Source: Collinsella sp. AM34-10 (GTDB lineage Bacteria; Actinomycetota; Coriobacteriia; Coriobacteriales; Coriobacteriaceae). Taken from it: a stretch of DNA of 64,000 bases. A model generated the notes under the pieces. The model searched no databases. It was not told the DNA's origin and saw only the letters and a list, made by a program, of their open reading frames with translations. Below are positions 34,612-42,177 of this stretch, in pieces. A program made the position numbers and the translations under genes. Numbering within the stretch: position 1 is the first letter of the stretch; each line of letters starts with the position of its first letter. The stretch spans positions 62,001 through 126,000 of the forward strand of contig NZ_QSIL01000005.1 of the NCBI RefSeq assembly GCF_003469185.1. Reading direction: 5' to 3'.

Positions 34612-35421
34612 ATGATCGGAACCCGCACCTCATCGTCCTACACTCCGCACGTCGACGTCAATCCCGCCGACCGCCCGCTCATCCTGGTAGCACCACGCTG
34701 GGAAGAAGCGAAACCCTATTTGAGCGAGACGCTCTCCCCCAACGAGGAGATTGCGAGCGTCTTTGTCGATGCCATCCTTGCCGCCGGCGGCCTGCCGCTG
34801 CAGATGTCCATTACCGAAGACGTCGATGTCATCCGTCATTACGTGGAAATCGCTGACGGTATCGCCATTCCCGGCGGCCCGGACGTCAACCCCAAACGCT
34901 GGGGCGACGAGCGTCCGTACGACCCCACGCTGTGCTGCGAAATTCGCGACCGCTTTGAGTTTAAGCTGGTTAACGAGGTGCTTCGCGCCAAGAAGCCGCT
35001 CTTTACCACCTGCCGCGGCACGCAGTTGCTCAATGTCGCCACTGGCGGCACCCTGTGCATGGACGTGCCGAGCCTGGGTGCGCGCGAGGGCCGAACGCAG
35101 TGGCGCCACACCCACGTGCTCAACGACCCTGTGCACCCTGTCGAGGTCGTGCCGGGCTCGCTGCTGGAGCGCGCGGTTGGCGGGCACAGGCTGATCCAGA
35201 CCAACTCGGCACATCACTGCTGCGTCGATCGTCTGGGCAAAAGCACGCGCTTGGTCGCCAAGGCAACTGACGGCGTTCCCGAGTGCATCGAAGTCGAAGG
35301 CCAGCCTTTCTGCCTGGGCGTGCAATGGCACCCTGAGTACACGTGGAAGACGCTCGAGACCGACTTTAACCTGTGGAAGTCGTTTGTCGAGGCAGCGACC
35401 AAGGTTAAGCAGGCCCGCTAG
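34612..35421 (+). CDS. Class I glutamine amidotransferase-like hydrolase (peptidase C26, gamma-glutamyl-GABA hydrolase type)
   Basis: A 269-residue enzyme. The nucleophile Cys sits in TTCRGTQLLNVATGGTL, the catalytic His-Glu in GVQWHPEYT, and ADGIAIPGGPDVNPKRWG is the usual GPDV loop. Family members release glutamate from gamma-glutamyl compounds such as gamma-glutamyl-GABA (PuuD) or act on folate polyglutamates. It lies 87 bases after the amino acid transporter operon, so a shared role in amino acid scavenging is plausible. The ATG has no strong ribosome site; the next in-frame ATG is well inside the conserved region. Confidence 0.88.
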   Translation: MIGTRTSSSYTPHVDVNPADRPLILVAPRWEEAKPYLSETLSPNEEIASVFVDAILAAGGLPLQMSITEDVDVIRHYVEIADGIAIPGGPDVNPKRWGDERPYDPTLCCEIRDRFEFKLVNEVLRAKKPLFTTCRGTQLLNVATGGTLCMDVPSLGAREGRTQWRHTHVLNDPVHPVEVVPGSLLERAVGGHRLIQTNSAHHCCVDRLGKSTRLVAKATDGVPECIEVEGQPFCLGVQWHPEYTWKTLETDFNLWKSFVEAATKVKQAR

Positions 35422-35457
35422 CTTACGAACCACACCGGCTAAAACCATCCATGCCAG

Positions 35458-35492
35458 GGGGGGCGGACACCAACTACGGTGCCCGCCCCCTG
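35458..35492 (+). terminator. Terminator after the C26 hydrolase gene
   Basis: GGGGGCGGACACC pairs with GGTGCCCGCCCCC and is followed by TGTATTTG. It also marks the left end of the AT-richer RiPP island. Confidence 0.8.
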
Positions 35493-35520
35493 TATTTGAT
35501 ATGCTAGGTCCACTAACCCG

Positions 35521-37140
35521 TCAGGCAATTTCAATCACCTCATCGCATGCCGAAATAAGCACAGGGTCGTGCGTAGCGATGACCGTGATATGTCGCCCCT
35601 TTCTTTCCTTAAGGATTTCGATAAACGCCTGCTTGCTCTGACTGTCAAGTGCAGATGTCGGCTCATCAAACATCATCACGTCCGGGTTTTTCAGCAGCTG
35701 GCGAATTATCGCTATTTTTTGTTTCTCCCCCCCTGAAATGTTGTTCTGCTTATCGTCCAGCTCGACATCAAGTCCACCACTTGAATCGACCATCTTTTTA
35801 AGCCCCATTCTCTCAATGAGGCTCTCAAGGTCACGCTCTTCAGTGCTTCTGCAGCAAAGAGTTAAATTGTCCCGTATCGACCCCTCGGTCAGGGGCGGCT
35901 CCTGCTCAGTAATCCCGATATTGCGCTTCCGCAGCGCATAACGGTCCAGAGAGCTCAGGGGCTTGTCGTTAATCCAAATATCACCCTTGCAGTTTTCTGG
36001 ATCGCAACCGCTTATCACATCCAACAGCGTGCTCTTACCGGAACCGTTCGGCCCAACGATTCCGTATACCTTTCCTTTTTCCAAAGAAGCTCGAATGTCT
36101 CTGAACGCGGTTTTTTCAGACCCAGGATAGCTATACGCCAGCTCGGAACAGCTCACCTCGTAAACATCGGCGAGGATAATGGCCCCATTTGAGTCCTCTG
36201 GCATGTCCAGCAAGCGCCGCAAACGCTCGTAGGATACTTTTGACGTTTGATAGTCCTTGCCCAGCGCAAGGAAGAATTCAATAGCCGAAGAATAATAGGA
36301 GTAATAGCTTAGCGCCGTCATAAGATAGCCGGGCAGCAAATTGCCGTCGAGAACTTCCTTTGCGCCCAGGATCAAGATTCCACCCTGTGCCAAAGATGTG
36401 ACGACAGTGTTGGCAAACGTAAAGGTCGCATTAATTTGCTGGTTCTGATAAACGCAACGATATAGCTCTGCAAAAGAGTGCTCAAGCCTTTGCTTGAAAA
36501 CCTCGAATAGAACATGTCTGCGGATAAATTGTGCGTTGCTAAGCTGCTTCTCCAGATCGGAAAAGAATCGAGCCTCCTGCTCTTGAGCCTCGAAACTTCT
36601 TGCGAACAAACACTTTTTGAAAAGCGAATAAACCGCGCCACCTATTATGCCAAGAGCCATACACAGCATTGCCAGGTGACCGTTTATGGTCGCCAGGACA
36701 ACAAACACCACAAGCAACGTCACTATATTGCTCACGCTTTGGACACTTGCGTTTATAACAAATATCACCAAATCGTTAGCGTCATGATTAATCTGTTGGT
36801 TGTAATATGAGGCATCAAAATTAGAAAAGAAGGCCCGTGGTAGCCTTTGAACGTGACTTATCACCTCTTCATTCAATGCAAATCCCACATGTGTTTGCAG
36901 ATCGACATAGACCAGCTCACTGACGCAATTCAAACCGGCTCGCACAATACCCAGCGCTGCTATCTCAGCGCCGATGGCGATTGCGCTTTCCCCATCTCGC
37001 GCGACACCGACAAAGTTGTTGACCAGTTGTCCCGTCAGAAAAGGAATTGCGAGACCAACCATAAGCGAGAGCAGGCACATTAGAAGATAGGTTATATACT
37101 TTGGATTCTTGATTATTGTTCTTGCGCAGAGATTAAACAT
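35521..37140 (-). CDS. ABC exporter (fused membrane and ATPase domains) of the RiPP cluster
   Basis: A 539-residue half-transporter. Six helices in residues about 15-300 precede an ATPase domain with Walker A GPNGSGKST, signature ISGGEKQKIAIIRQLL, Walker B MMFDEPTSALD and switch His (IATHDPV). It has no C39 leader-peptidase domain, unlike many bacteriocin exporters. It overlaps the end of the radical SAM gene by 8 bases and is the last gene of the island's operon, so it is the likely exporter of the mature peptide. Codon use is AT-richer than in the flanking genes, consistent with acquisition. Confidence 0.88.
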   Translation of the reverse strand: MFNLCARTIIKNPKYITYLLMCLLSLMVGLAIPFLTGQLVNNFVGVARDGESAIAIGAEIAALGIVRAGLNCVSELVYVDLQTHVGFALNEEVISHVQRLPRAFFSNFDASYYNQQINHDANDLVIFVINASVQSVSNIVTLLVVFVVLATINGHLAMLCMALGIIGGAVYSLFKKCLFARSFEAQEQEARFFSDLEKQLSNAQFIRRHVLFEVFKQRLEHSFAELYRCVYQNQQINATFTFANTVVTSLAQGGILILGAKEVLDGNLLPGYLMTALSYYSYYSSAIEFFLALGKDYQTSKVSYERLRRLLDMPEDSNGAIILADVYEVSCSELAYSYPGSEKTAFRDIRASLEKGKVYGIVGPNGSGKSTLLDVISGCDPENCKGDIWINDKPLSSLDRYALRKRNIGITEQEPPLTEGSIRDNLTLCCRSTEERDLESLIERMGLKKMVDSSGGLDVELDDKQNNISGGEKQKIAIIRQLLKNPDVMMFDEPTSALDSQSKQAFIEILKERKGRHITVIATHDPVLISACDEVIEIA

Positions 37141-38425
37141 GAGCTGAATCCAGTTCCGAAAGCAATCGCTGAGCCTTCTCGGTCAAAATCATTCGTTGGC
37201 GCACCTGATACCTTTGAGATACGCACTGTTTTGACCCTCCATGAAGAGCGTGATTAGGGCAACCTCCCATACATGAGGGATAGGCAAAACACTCTTCACA
37301 CTCATGATCGCTCGGCTCATAGTTTAGCCATTGGACCAGCTGAGCATTCATCCTCGGCCCTTCGGCAAGCGTACCGACGCAGCGTTCACGCATCCCGATT
37401 TCGTCCCAACATTTATAAAGATAGCCCTCCGGATCCACTACAAACGACCCTGCACAAACGGCGCCACAAATAGCCGGATTAAAGCGCACCGTCAGGTCAA
37501 CGTAGAACCCCCTATCAACTGCATGACTATAAAAGTCCAGCTCTTCCCGAGAAAACGCCTCCATCGAAAAACAACTACTGTCACTTGGGCACGTATCGTT
37601 AATATTGTCGACAGGCGCCAGATAGAATCCAACCTTGTTTTTAAGGCCCTTTTCCTCGAGTGCATCCAGCAAATCGCCAGCACCGGCAATGTTATGGGCA
37701 TCGACATTGCACCTGATAGAAATATCCAACAGATGCGTGACTTTAGAAACGTTGTCTAGAATCGCATCGTACGTCGGCTGTCCGTTCCGCAAGAACCGTC
37801 GAGAATCGTGGTCCTTTCGAGACCCGTCCAAGGTTATTTGAGCCATCTTGACGTCACAAGCCGCGAGAGTCTCGGCCACTTCTGGCGTCAGAAGATATCC
37901 ATTTGTAACGATGGATGCCGAATAGGAGCACTCTGGATTAAGGATCGCCTTTATACGCTCCGTAAGCCGCTGAATTTTATCGACTTGCAGCAACGGCTCT
38001 CCACCATACCAACCGATCTCAAGCTCGCTCAGCCCCCGTGAACGCTCCTTCACGAATGAGACAAGCCGGTCTTCAACCTCCGGAGTCATTGTCGTTTTGC
38101 GTTGTCCTTTTTCATAACAGTATGGGCAACAGAAGTTGCACTCCAATGTCGGGGCTATCGTCATGCCTAGAGAGCGATTGGAAAATCGAAGAAGACGGCC
38201 TATCGCCTTCATTTCCTCTTTTTCGTCACGATCATCTTCTAACAGCATTCCTCCTTGAAGCAACGCTTCGCGCAATTCATCTGGCTCCCATTCGGTTCCC
38301 GATACCATGCGGCACATACTTTCTGCATGTTGTTTATCCAACGAAAGGATCGCACCGGTCTTCGCATTCATCACCAGCGTTCTTTCGCCGTGGTTTTCAA
38401 TCAAGTTGTATTGAGACGGCCTCAT
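37133..38425 (-). CDS. Radical SAM/SPASM peptide maturase
   Basis: A 430-residue enzyme. The radical SAM cluster motif CxxxCxxC is at Cys96/100/103 (ECNFCCPYCYEKG), with the GGE motif in WYGGEPLLQ. About 90 residues before it (PSQYNLIENHGERTLVMNAK) are typical of rSAM peptide maturases that bind a precursor. The C-terminal SPASM region carries many Cys (CGAVC, YKCW, CEECFAYPSCMGGC) for two further iron-sulfur clusters. It most resembles maturases of Cys-rich clostridial peptides (CcpM and Clo7bot groups, from memory). A thioether or other cross-link in the peptide at 40864 is the expected product. I used the ATG at 38425 (GAGGG 8 bases upstream); the TTG at 38446 is an alternative. Confidence 0.88.
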   Translation of the reverse strand: MRPSQYNLIENHGERTLVMNAKTGAILSLDKQHAESMCRMVSGTEWEPDELREALLQGGMLLEDDRDEKEEMKAIGRLLRFSNRSLGMTIAPTLECNFCCPYCYEKGQRKTTMTPEVEDRLVSFVKERSRGLSELEIGWYGGEPLLQVDKIQRLTERIKAILNPECSYSASIVTNGYLLTPEVAETLAACDVKMAQITLDGSRKDHDSRRFLRNGQPTYDAILDNVSKVTHLLDISIRCNVDAHNIAGAGDLLDALEEKGLKNKVGFYLAPVDNINDTCPSDSSCFSMEAFSREELDFYSHAVDRGFYVDLTVRFNPAICGAVCAGSFVVDPEGYLYKCWDEIGMRERCVGTLAEGPRMNAQLVQWLNYEPSDHECEECFAYPSCMGGCPNHALHGGSKQCVSQRYQVRQRMILTEKAQRLLSELDSAHV

Positions 38426-38446
38426 ATGATTATCCCTCACAAACAA

Positions 38447-39265
38447 TCAAAGAAATCTCGACCGCAATTGGTCGACGGTAAAGCAAATGGCAAGAACGCT
38501 TGTTACGTTAATCAGGCAGTCAATTAAAATCGAGGTGCATTGACTATCCTCCAACGGGGTCACGCCGCAAATCCACATGAGCATCGAGGACGGAAACGGA
38601 AGCATGGAATTGGCTCCGACCTGTATGTAGATCGTTACGACGTTGACAAGCAGCAGCATGCCAATAGGACCGAAGCCGGACCCAAAATAGGAAACAACGA
38701 TCACGCAAGAGACCACATATGCAAGGCAGACGGCACTCGCCAGAAGAAGTCGATCGCAAAACATATTCAGGTTGAAACACTGTTGAGCATCCAAAACGAT
38801 TGCACAGTTAAGACAGTACAAAACGACACTTGACAGGACAAACGCGCCCAATAGGGCGAAAGAAGACAGCACCGTTCGCGCAACGGTAACGCACGCCCGC
38901 TTCCCTCCCCGAGCCTCCGACAGCCCCCACGGTTCCTCGACAAAGCCCGAACTAACAAAGCGCGGCACAATACAAGCCGCGATGAACGGAAAGAACAATG
39001 CATGAGCCAACGGGGCCACGTTGAACAGCAAGCCGCGAAAAACCTCTGCATTACCAAATAGAAGGGCGTCCTCTGCCGACAGTTTAAGCGTCGGGTCTGG
39101 GAAAAAGCCCAAGAAACTGCCCTCGCGGAGGCTACAGAACCACATCGGGAAAGAATTAAGCTGCAATATCACCATACACGCATAAATTGCCAGGATTAAG
39201 ACGTACGTCCATTTGCTCACATGCTTCAATTCTGAATGGAGGAACCTTTTAATCTGACGAGCCAT
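38447..39265 (-). CDS. ABC-2 type permease, second subunit of the RiPP cluster
   Basis: A 272-residue protein with about six helices and no long soluble domain. It resembles the small permeases of BcrAB/LanFEG-type immunity transporters, though similarity by eye is low. The start at 39265 has GGAGGTG 6 bases upstream and overlaps the end of the other permease by 17 bases. With the ATPase at 40070 it should form a three-protein transporter, for self-immunity or export. Confidence 0.75.
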   Translation of the reverse strand: MARQIKRFLHSELKHVSKWTYVLILAIYACMVILQLNSFPMWFCSLREGSFLGFFPDPTLKLSAEDALLFGNAEVFRGLLFNVAPLAHALFFPFIAACIVPRFVSSGFVEEPWGLSEARGGKRACVTVARTVLSSFALLGAFVLSSVVLYCLNCAIVLDAQQCFNLNMFCDRLLLASAVCLAYVVSCVIVVSYFGSGFGPIGMLLLVNVVTIYIQVGANSMLPFPSSMLMWICGVTPLEDSQCTSILIDCLINVTSVLAICFTVDQLRSRFL

Positions 39266-40073
39266 TGAGCACACCTCCGACACGACAGGTCACGAGAGCG
39301 TAAATCAATACCGATAGACAGCTGGCTGCCACGCCATAGCCCAGAAGCGCCAGGTGCCCCATATCGCTATACCCAAGGGCACATCCGACCCCTAGGTACG
39401 GCCCAGGAAGGAAGAAGATCCATCGCAAGGATGGTATAGGTGCCTGAAGGAAGGTTCCGTAGAGCGTCAAGCTCATGACAAATCCAATTATTATTACAGC
39501 CCCGCTCAATACAGCGCTGCCTGTAATCCGATAGATGGTCATCGTCTCCAACGCAACCGATATCACCAATACGGCGTTGATTATCATCGCAGGAAAAAAT
39601 GCAGCCAGCATGCCGTGCGTGTAGTTTTGCTCCCCACGCATTATGGCTATTGCAAACAAAAGAAGGCAAAGTGCGCTATATGCTGCACCGACTATTAAAG
39701 CAGACGAAAGCACATGTGCCAGAGCCCCATTAAAGCGGGCGAGACCTCTTGCTGAAGAAATTCGGTATCCCTCTTTATAGCCATGCTCCTGTAAAAGCAC
39801 CAAACAAACGATGAGTGGAACGAACAGGGATGTACCGGCAAAAGCGCTGCGCGCAAGGGACTCATCAGGCGCAGAAGGATCGATTGCATTCCAGAGGAAA
39901 CCAATATCCTCCCCACAAACGCCATAGCCAAAGCCTAGCAACGTTGCTCCGTTATTTAAAAAAACACCGAAGAGAAGACCGCACGCCAACATAAGCGTAA
40001 GACCAAACTGCGCCGGAAACATCCTGTGTAGACGCATCATATCTGCCTTTATGGGATGGATCGCCCGCTTCAT
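39249..40073 (-). CDS. ABC-2 type permease, first subunit of the RiPP cluster
   Basis: A 274-residue protein with about six helices; RFNGALAHVLSSALIVGAAYSALCLLLF and the following stretches are typical of ABC-2 membrane subunits. It overlaps the ATPase gene by 4 bases and the second permease by 17, so the three are translated together. No catalytic motif is expected. Confidence 0.78.
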   Translation of the reverse strand: MKRAIHPIKADMMRLHRMFPAQFGLTLMLACGLLFGVFLNNGATLLGFGYGVCGEDIGFLWNAIDPSAPDESLARSAFAGTSLFVPLIVCLVLLQEHGYKEGYRISSARGLARFNGALAHVLSSALIVGAAYSALCLLLFAIAIMRGEQNYTHGMLAAFFPAMIINAVLVISVALETMTIYRITGSAVLSGAVIIIGFVMSLTLYGTFLQAPIPSLRWIFFLPGPYLGVGCALGYSDMGHLALLGYGVAASCLSVLIYALVTCRVGGVLNGSSD

Positions 40074-40795
40074 AGCGAGACCGCGTTCATCAAGCGCCTG
40101 TAATATTCTTTTAGGGACGACGCCTCATCCCTTATGACATCCATCGATTCCTTTTTCAGCAGTTCACCGTCATGAATAAACACGCAACTTGTTGCAACCG
40201 ATGCCAACTCATCCAAATCATGGCTAGAGATGAGCATGGTCTTACCCTGTTCTCGATTCAATCGGCCGATAAGGGCCCATATACTCTCGATGCCCAGCGG
40301 GTCCAACCCATTTGCCGGCTCATCGAAAATTAGTACGTCGGTGTCGCCCAACAAAGCCGTAGCTATATCCAGTCGCCGTTTCATTCCCAGAGAAAAACTG
40401 CTCACGCTCTTTTTCTCATCGACGTCCAGCCCGACTAGGCCCAAGACGCGAGGAACCTCACGTGTCTCATCGAGCCCCCATTCCGCACATCGGATCCGAA
40501 GATTCTCCACCGCACTGAGGGATTGGTATGCTCCGCTGGAATCTGGCACATAGCCGACACGCGTCCGCATCAGGCTCAGCTCTTTTTTCGACTTGCCTCC
40601 AAAGAGCTCCACGCTCCCCGACGATGGCTCACAGAGGCCCAGCACTATTTTAATAAGCGTGCTTTTGCCCGCCCCGTTTGCACCAACAAGGGCGCAAAGT
40701 TCAGACTGATTCACCTCGAAGGAAACGTCATGCAACACACGCCGTTTTCCATAGCGCTTTGACACCTTTGATAGCTTTATCGCTGATGCGCTCAT
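40070..40795 (-). CDS. ABC-2 type transporter ATPase of the RiPP cluster
   Basis: A 241-residue ATPase with all motifs: Walker A GANGAGKST, Q-loop YVPDSSGAYQSLS, a signature (FSLGMKRRLDIATALLG) with FSLGM in place of LSGGQ, as in BcrA-type ATPases, Walker B VLIFDEPANGLDP and switch His (ISSHDLDEL). It begins 68 bases after the precursor gene, behind a hairpin. With the two permeases downstream it forms a BcrAB/LanFEG-like unit, probably giving immunity to the peptide. Confidence 0.9.
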   Translation of the reverse strand: MSASAIKLSKVSKRYGKRRVLHDVSFEVNQSELCALVGANGAGKSTLIKIVLGLCEPSSGSVELFGGKSKKELSLMRTRVGYVPDSSGAYQSLSAVENLRIRCAEWGLDETREVPRVLGLVGLDVDEKKSVSSFSLGMKRRLDIATALLGDTDVLIFDEPANGLDPLGIESIWALIGRLNREQGKTMLISSHDLDELASVATSCVFIHDGELLKKESMDVIRDEASSLKEYYRRLMNAVSL

Positions 40796-40825
40796 TGGCC
40801 TCCTATTCTGCTTGATAACAAAACC

Positions 40826-40855
40826 GCTGCTGCCAGACTGTCGCCTGGCAGCAGC
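40826..40855 (-). terminator. Attenuating hairpin after the precursor gene
   Basis: GCTGCTGCCAG pairs perfectly with CTGGCAGCAGC around an 8-base loop; on the minus strand GGTTTTGTTATC follows. It lies 8 bases past the precursor stop and would let only part of the transcripts continue into the transporter and maturase genes. Confidence 0.75.
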
Positions 40856-40863
40856 CGCAACTG

Positions 40864-40992
40864 CTAGAAATTAACAACACACAAGTTTTTGCTGCAGTTA
40901 TTGACGCAGACGCGTGCTCCACAGAATGCCTTGCAGTAACCGTTGCACCCACCACCGGGGTCCACATAACTCGGCTTTACAATCCAGCTCAT
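40864..40992 (-). CDS. Cys-rich RiPP precursor peptide
   Basis: A 42-residue peptide that begins MSWIVKPSYVDPGGG and then carries six cysteines at positions 16, 20, 24, 29, 33 and 38, spaced C-x3-C-x3-C-x4-C-x3-C-x4-C. This regular spacing, the first position in the operon, and a radical SAM/SPASM enzyme downstream mark it as the substrate. The leader is very short; Gly13-Gly15 could be a cleavage region. The M-x-x-I-x-KP start is like that of Cys-rich clostridial peptides linked to rSAM enzymes (from memory). AAAGGAGG lies 6 bases before the ATG, an excellent site for high expression. It could in principle be a metal-binding peptide, but the context argues against that. Confidence 0.8.
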   Translation of the reverse strand: MSWIVKPSYVDPGGGCNGYCKAFCGARVCVNNCSKNLCVVNF

Positions 40993-41019
40993 ATCGTTCC
41001 TCCTTTCTTTTATCGTTCG

Positions 41020-41050
41020 TTCTTGATATTATTGTTTGCCGATAACTTAT
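41020..41050 (-). promoter_or_regulatory. Probable promoter of the RiPP operon
   Basis: On the minus strand a perfect TTGACA hexamer (41039-41044) is followed 17 to 20 bases later by AACAAT/AATAAT, within a very AT-rich stretch upstream of the precursor's ribosome site. The -10 choice is uncertain. Confidence 0.5.
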
Positions 41051-41067
41051 ATTTGTCAAGATAATTA

Positions 41068-41098
41068 ATAAACAAAGAACCCGTGTTAGACACGGGTT
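41068..41098 (-). terminator. Terminator after the XRE regulator gene
   Basis: AACCCGTGT and ACACGGGTT form a perfect stem, followed on the minus strand by CTTTGTTT. It separates the regulator pair from the precursor promoter. Confidence 0.85.
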
Positions 41099-41137
41099 CC
41101 GTTACACTGATATTTCGTTATAGTTGTTCTTTTTATG

Positions 41138-41467
41138 CTACTCGTCGCTCAAATCTACAGCGAAGACCGATGTCGGAAGCGACACCTCATTGCCTCTGCC
41201 ATCCCGCATCTGCCTCACGGCATTCTTCGCGCGCTCGACAATAAGTTCCTCGAGCTCCTTCTCGCTCACGCGCTGAATAATATCTCCCGGTTGACAATCA
41301 AGCTCATCACAGATTTCAAGAAGCGTCTTAAGACGAATAGCTTTAATTTTTCCGTTTCTTAGCTTAGAAATATTAGCCGGAGTATGCCCCGTGGCACGAA
41401 TCAGATCAGAGCTGGTCTTTCCGGTCTTAAGCAGCTGCGTCTCAAGCTCGATGATGAGATAGCTCAT
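41138..41467 (-). CDS. XRE family transcriptional regulator (YozG-like, partner of DUF2975 protein)
   Basis: A 109-residue protein. The helix-turn-helix is clear (SSDLIRATGHTPANISKLRNGKIKAIRLKTLLEICDELDCQPGDII). The C-terminal 35 residues are an unusual extension. It follows the DUF2975 gene by 8 bases, a common pairing in Firmicutes and Actinobacteria. It lies immediately upstream of the RiPP precursor and is the obvious candidate regulator of it, though this is not shown. Confidence 0.85.
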   Translation of the reverse strand: MSYLIIELETQLLKTGKTSSDLIRATGHTPANISKLRNGKIKAIRLKTLLEICDELDCQPGDIIQRVSEKELEELIVERAKNAVRQMRDGRGNEVSLPTSVFAVDLSDE

Positions 41468-41475
41468 GTTTCCTC

Positions 41476-42036
41476 CTACACAAGCTCGTCAGACTGCTCC
41501 TGGAGCAGCGAGGCATAGCTCCAGATCACCGAGACAAACAAACAGACGGCCGCGCCGATAAGCGACCCCGCGTCAAAGGCAACGCCCTGGCAAATCGCGA
41601 TAACGAAGGAATGAGGCACGACGCAAAGCTCCAGCCCACCAATGGTAAGATTGACCGATCCATAGGCACCAACAAGCGAAACCGCGGCGTTAACAGCAAA
41701 GGCAAGCGCGAGAACACGGATAAGCCGCACATGCGCCCTGGTAAAGGGCGATACGCCCCGCGAAATGTCACGGCTGATTCCGCACAAAACGACAAGCGAA
41801 ATACCCATGACAAGCGCCATGCACAGTCCGCTTGGGATAACGATGCACCCGCCATTGAGAAGCGTCACAACACCGAAAGAATCGACAGAAGCAGCGTTTG
41901 CAACCGCATACCAGATCACGTAAACAACCAACGCGGCGAAAGCGACGAGCATTCCCGCAAAAACGACCGCCATGCAAAAGCCAAGCTTCCTTACAGTCTC
42001 GCCCGCCTTGGCCATACGCTGAACGCTGTTGGACAT
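41476..42036 (-). CDS. DUF2975 membrane protein
   Basis: A 186-residue protein with four predicted helices in the DUF2975 pattern; SRDISRGVSPFTRAHVRLIRVLALAF is the family loop between helices 2 and 3. These proteins almost always sit next to a small XRE regulator, as here, and may be membrane sensors. The start at 42036 has GAGGGTGAG upstream; a longer open frame runs upstream but into noncoding DNA. The IS3 element begins about 140 bases upstream. Confidence 0.82.
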   Translation of the reverse strand: MSNSVQRMAKAGETVRKLGFCMAVVFAGMLVAFAALVVYVIWYAVANAASVDSFGVVTLLNGGCIVIPSGLCMALVMGISLVVLCGISRDISRGVSPFTRAHVRLIRVLALAFAVNAAVSLVGAYGSVNLTIGGLELCVVPHSFVIAICQGVAFDAGSLIGAAVCLFVSVIWSYASLLQEQSDELV

Positions 42037-42148
42037 ATACTCACCCTCATCGAATCTATCGTTATCGGAATAGTTTATCGAACAACGATATGGATTGCAT
42101 GTACAAAGCCCAGCCGGTACGCATAGGTTATTTACTAATCCGAAGGGT

Positions 42149-42160
42149 GAGAGTGGATTT
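42149..42160. repeat. Extra copy of the IS terminal sequence
   Basis: GAGAGTGGATTT lies 29 bases outside the left end of the IS3 element and repeats its first ten bases, perhaps a remnant of another insertion. Confidence 0.5.
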
Positions 42161-42177
42161 TTGGACACGTATCGAAC

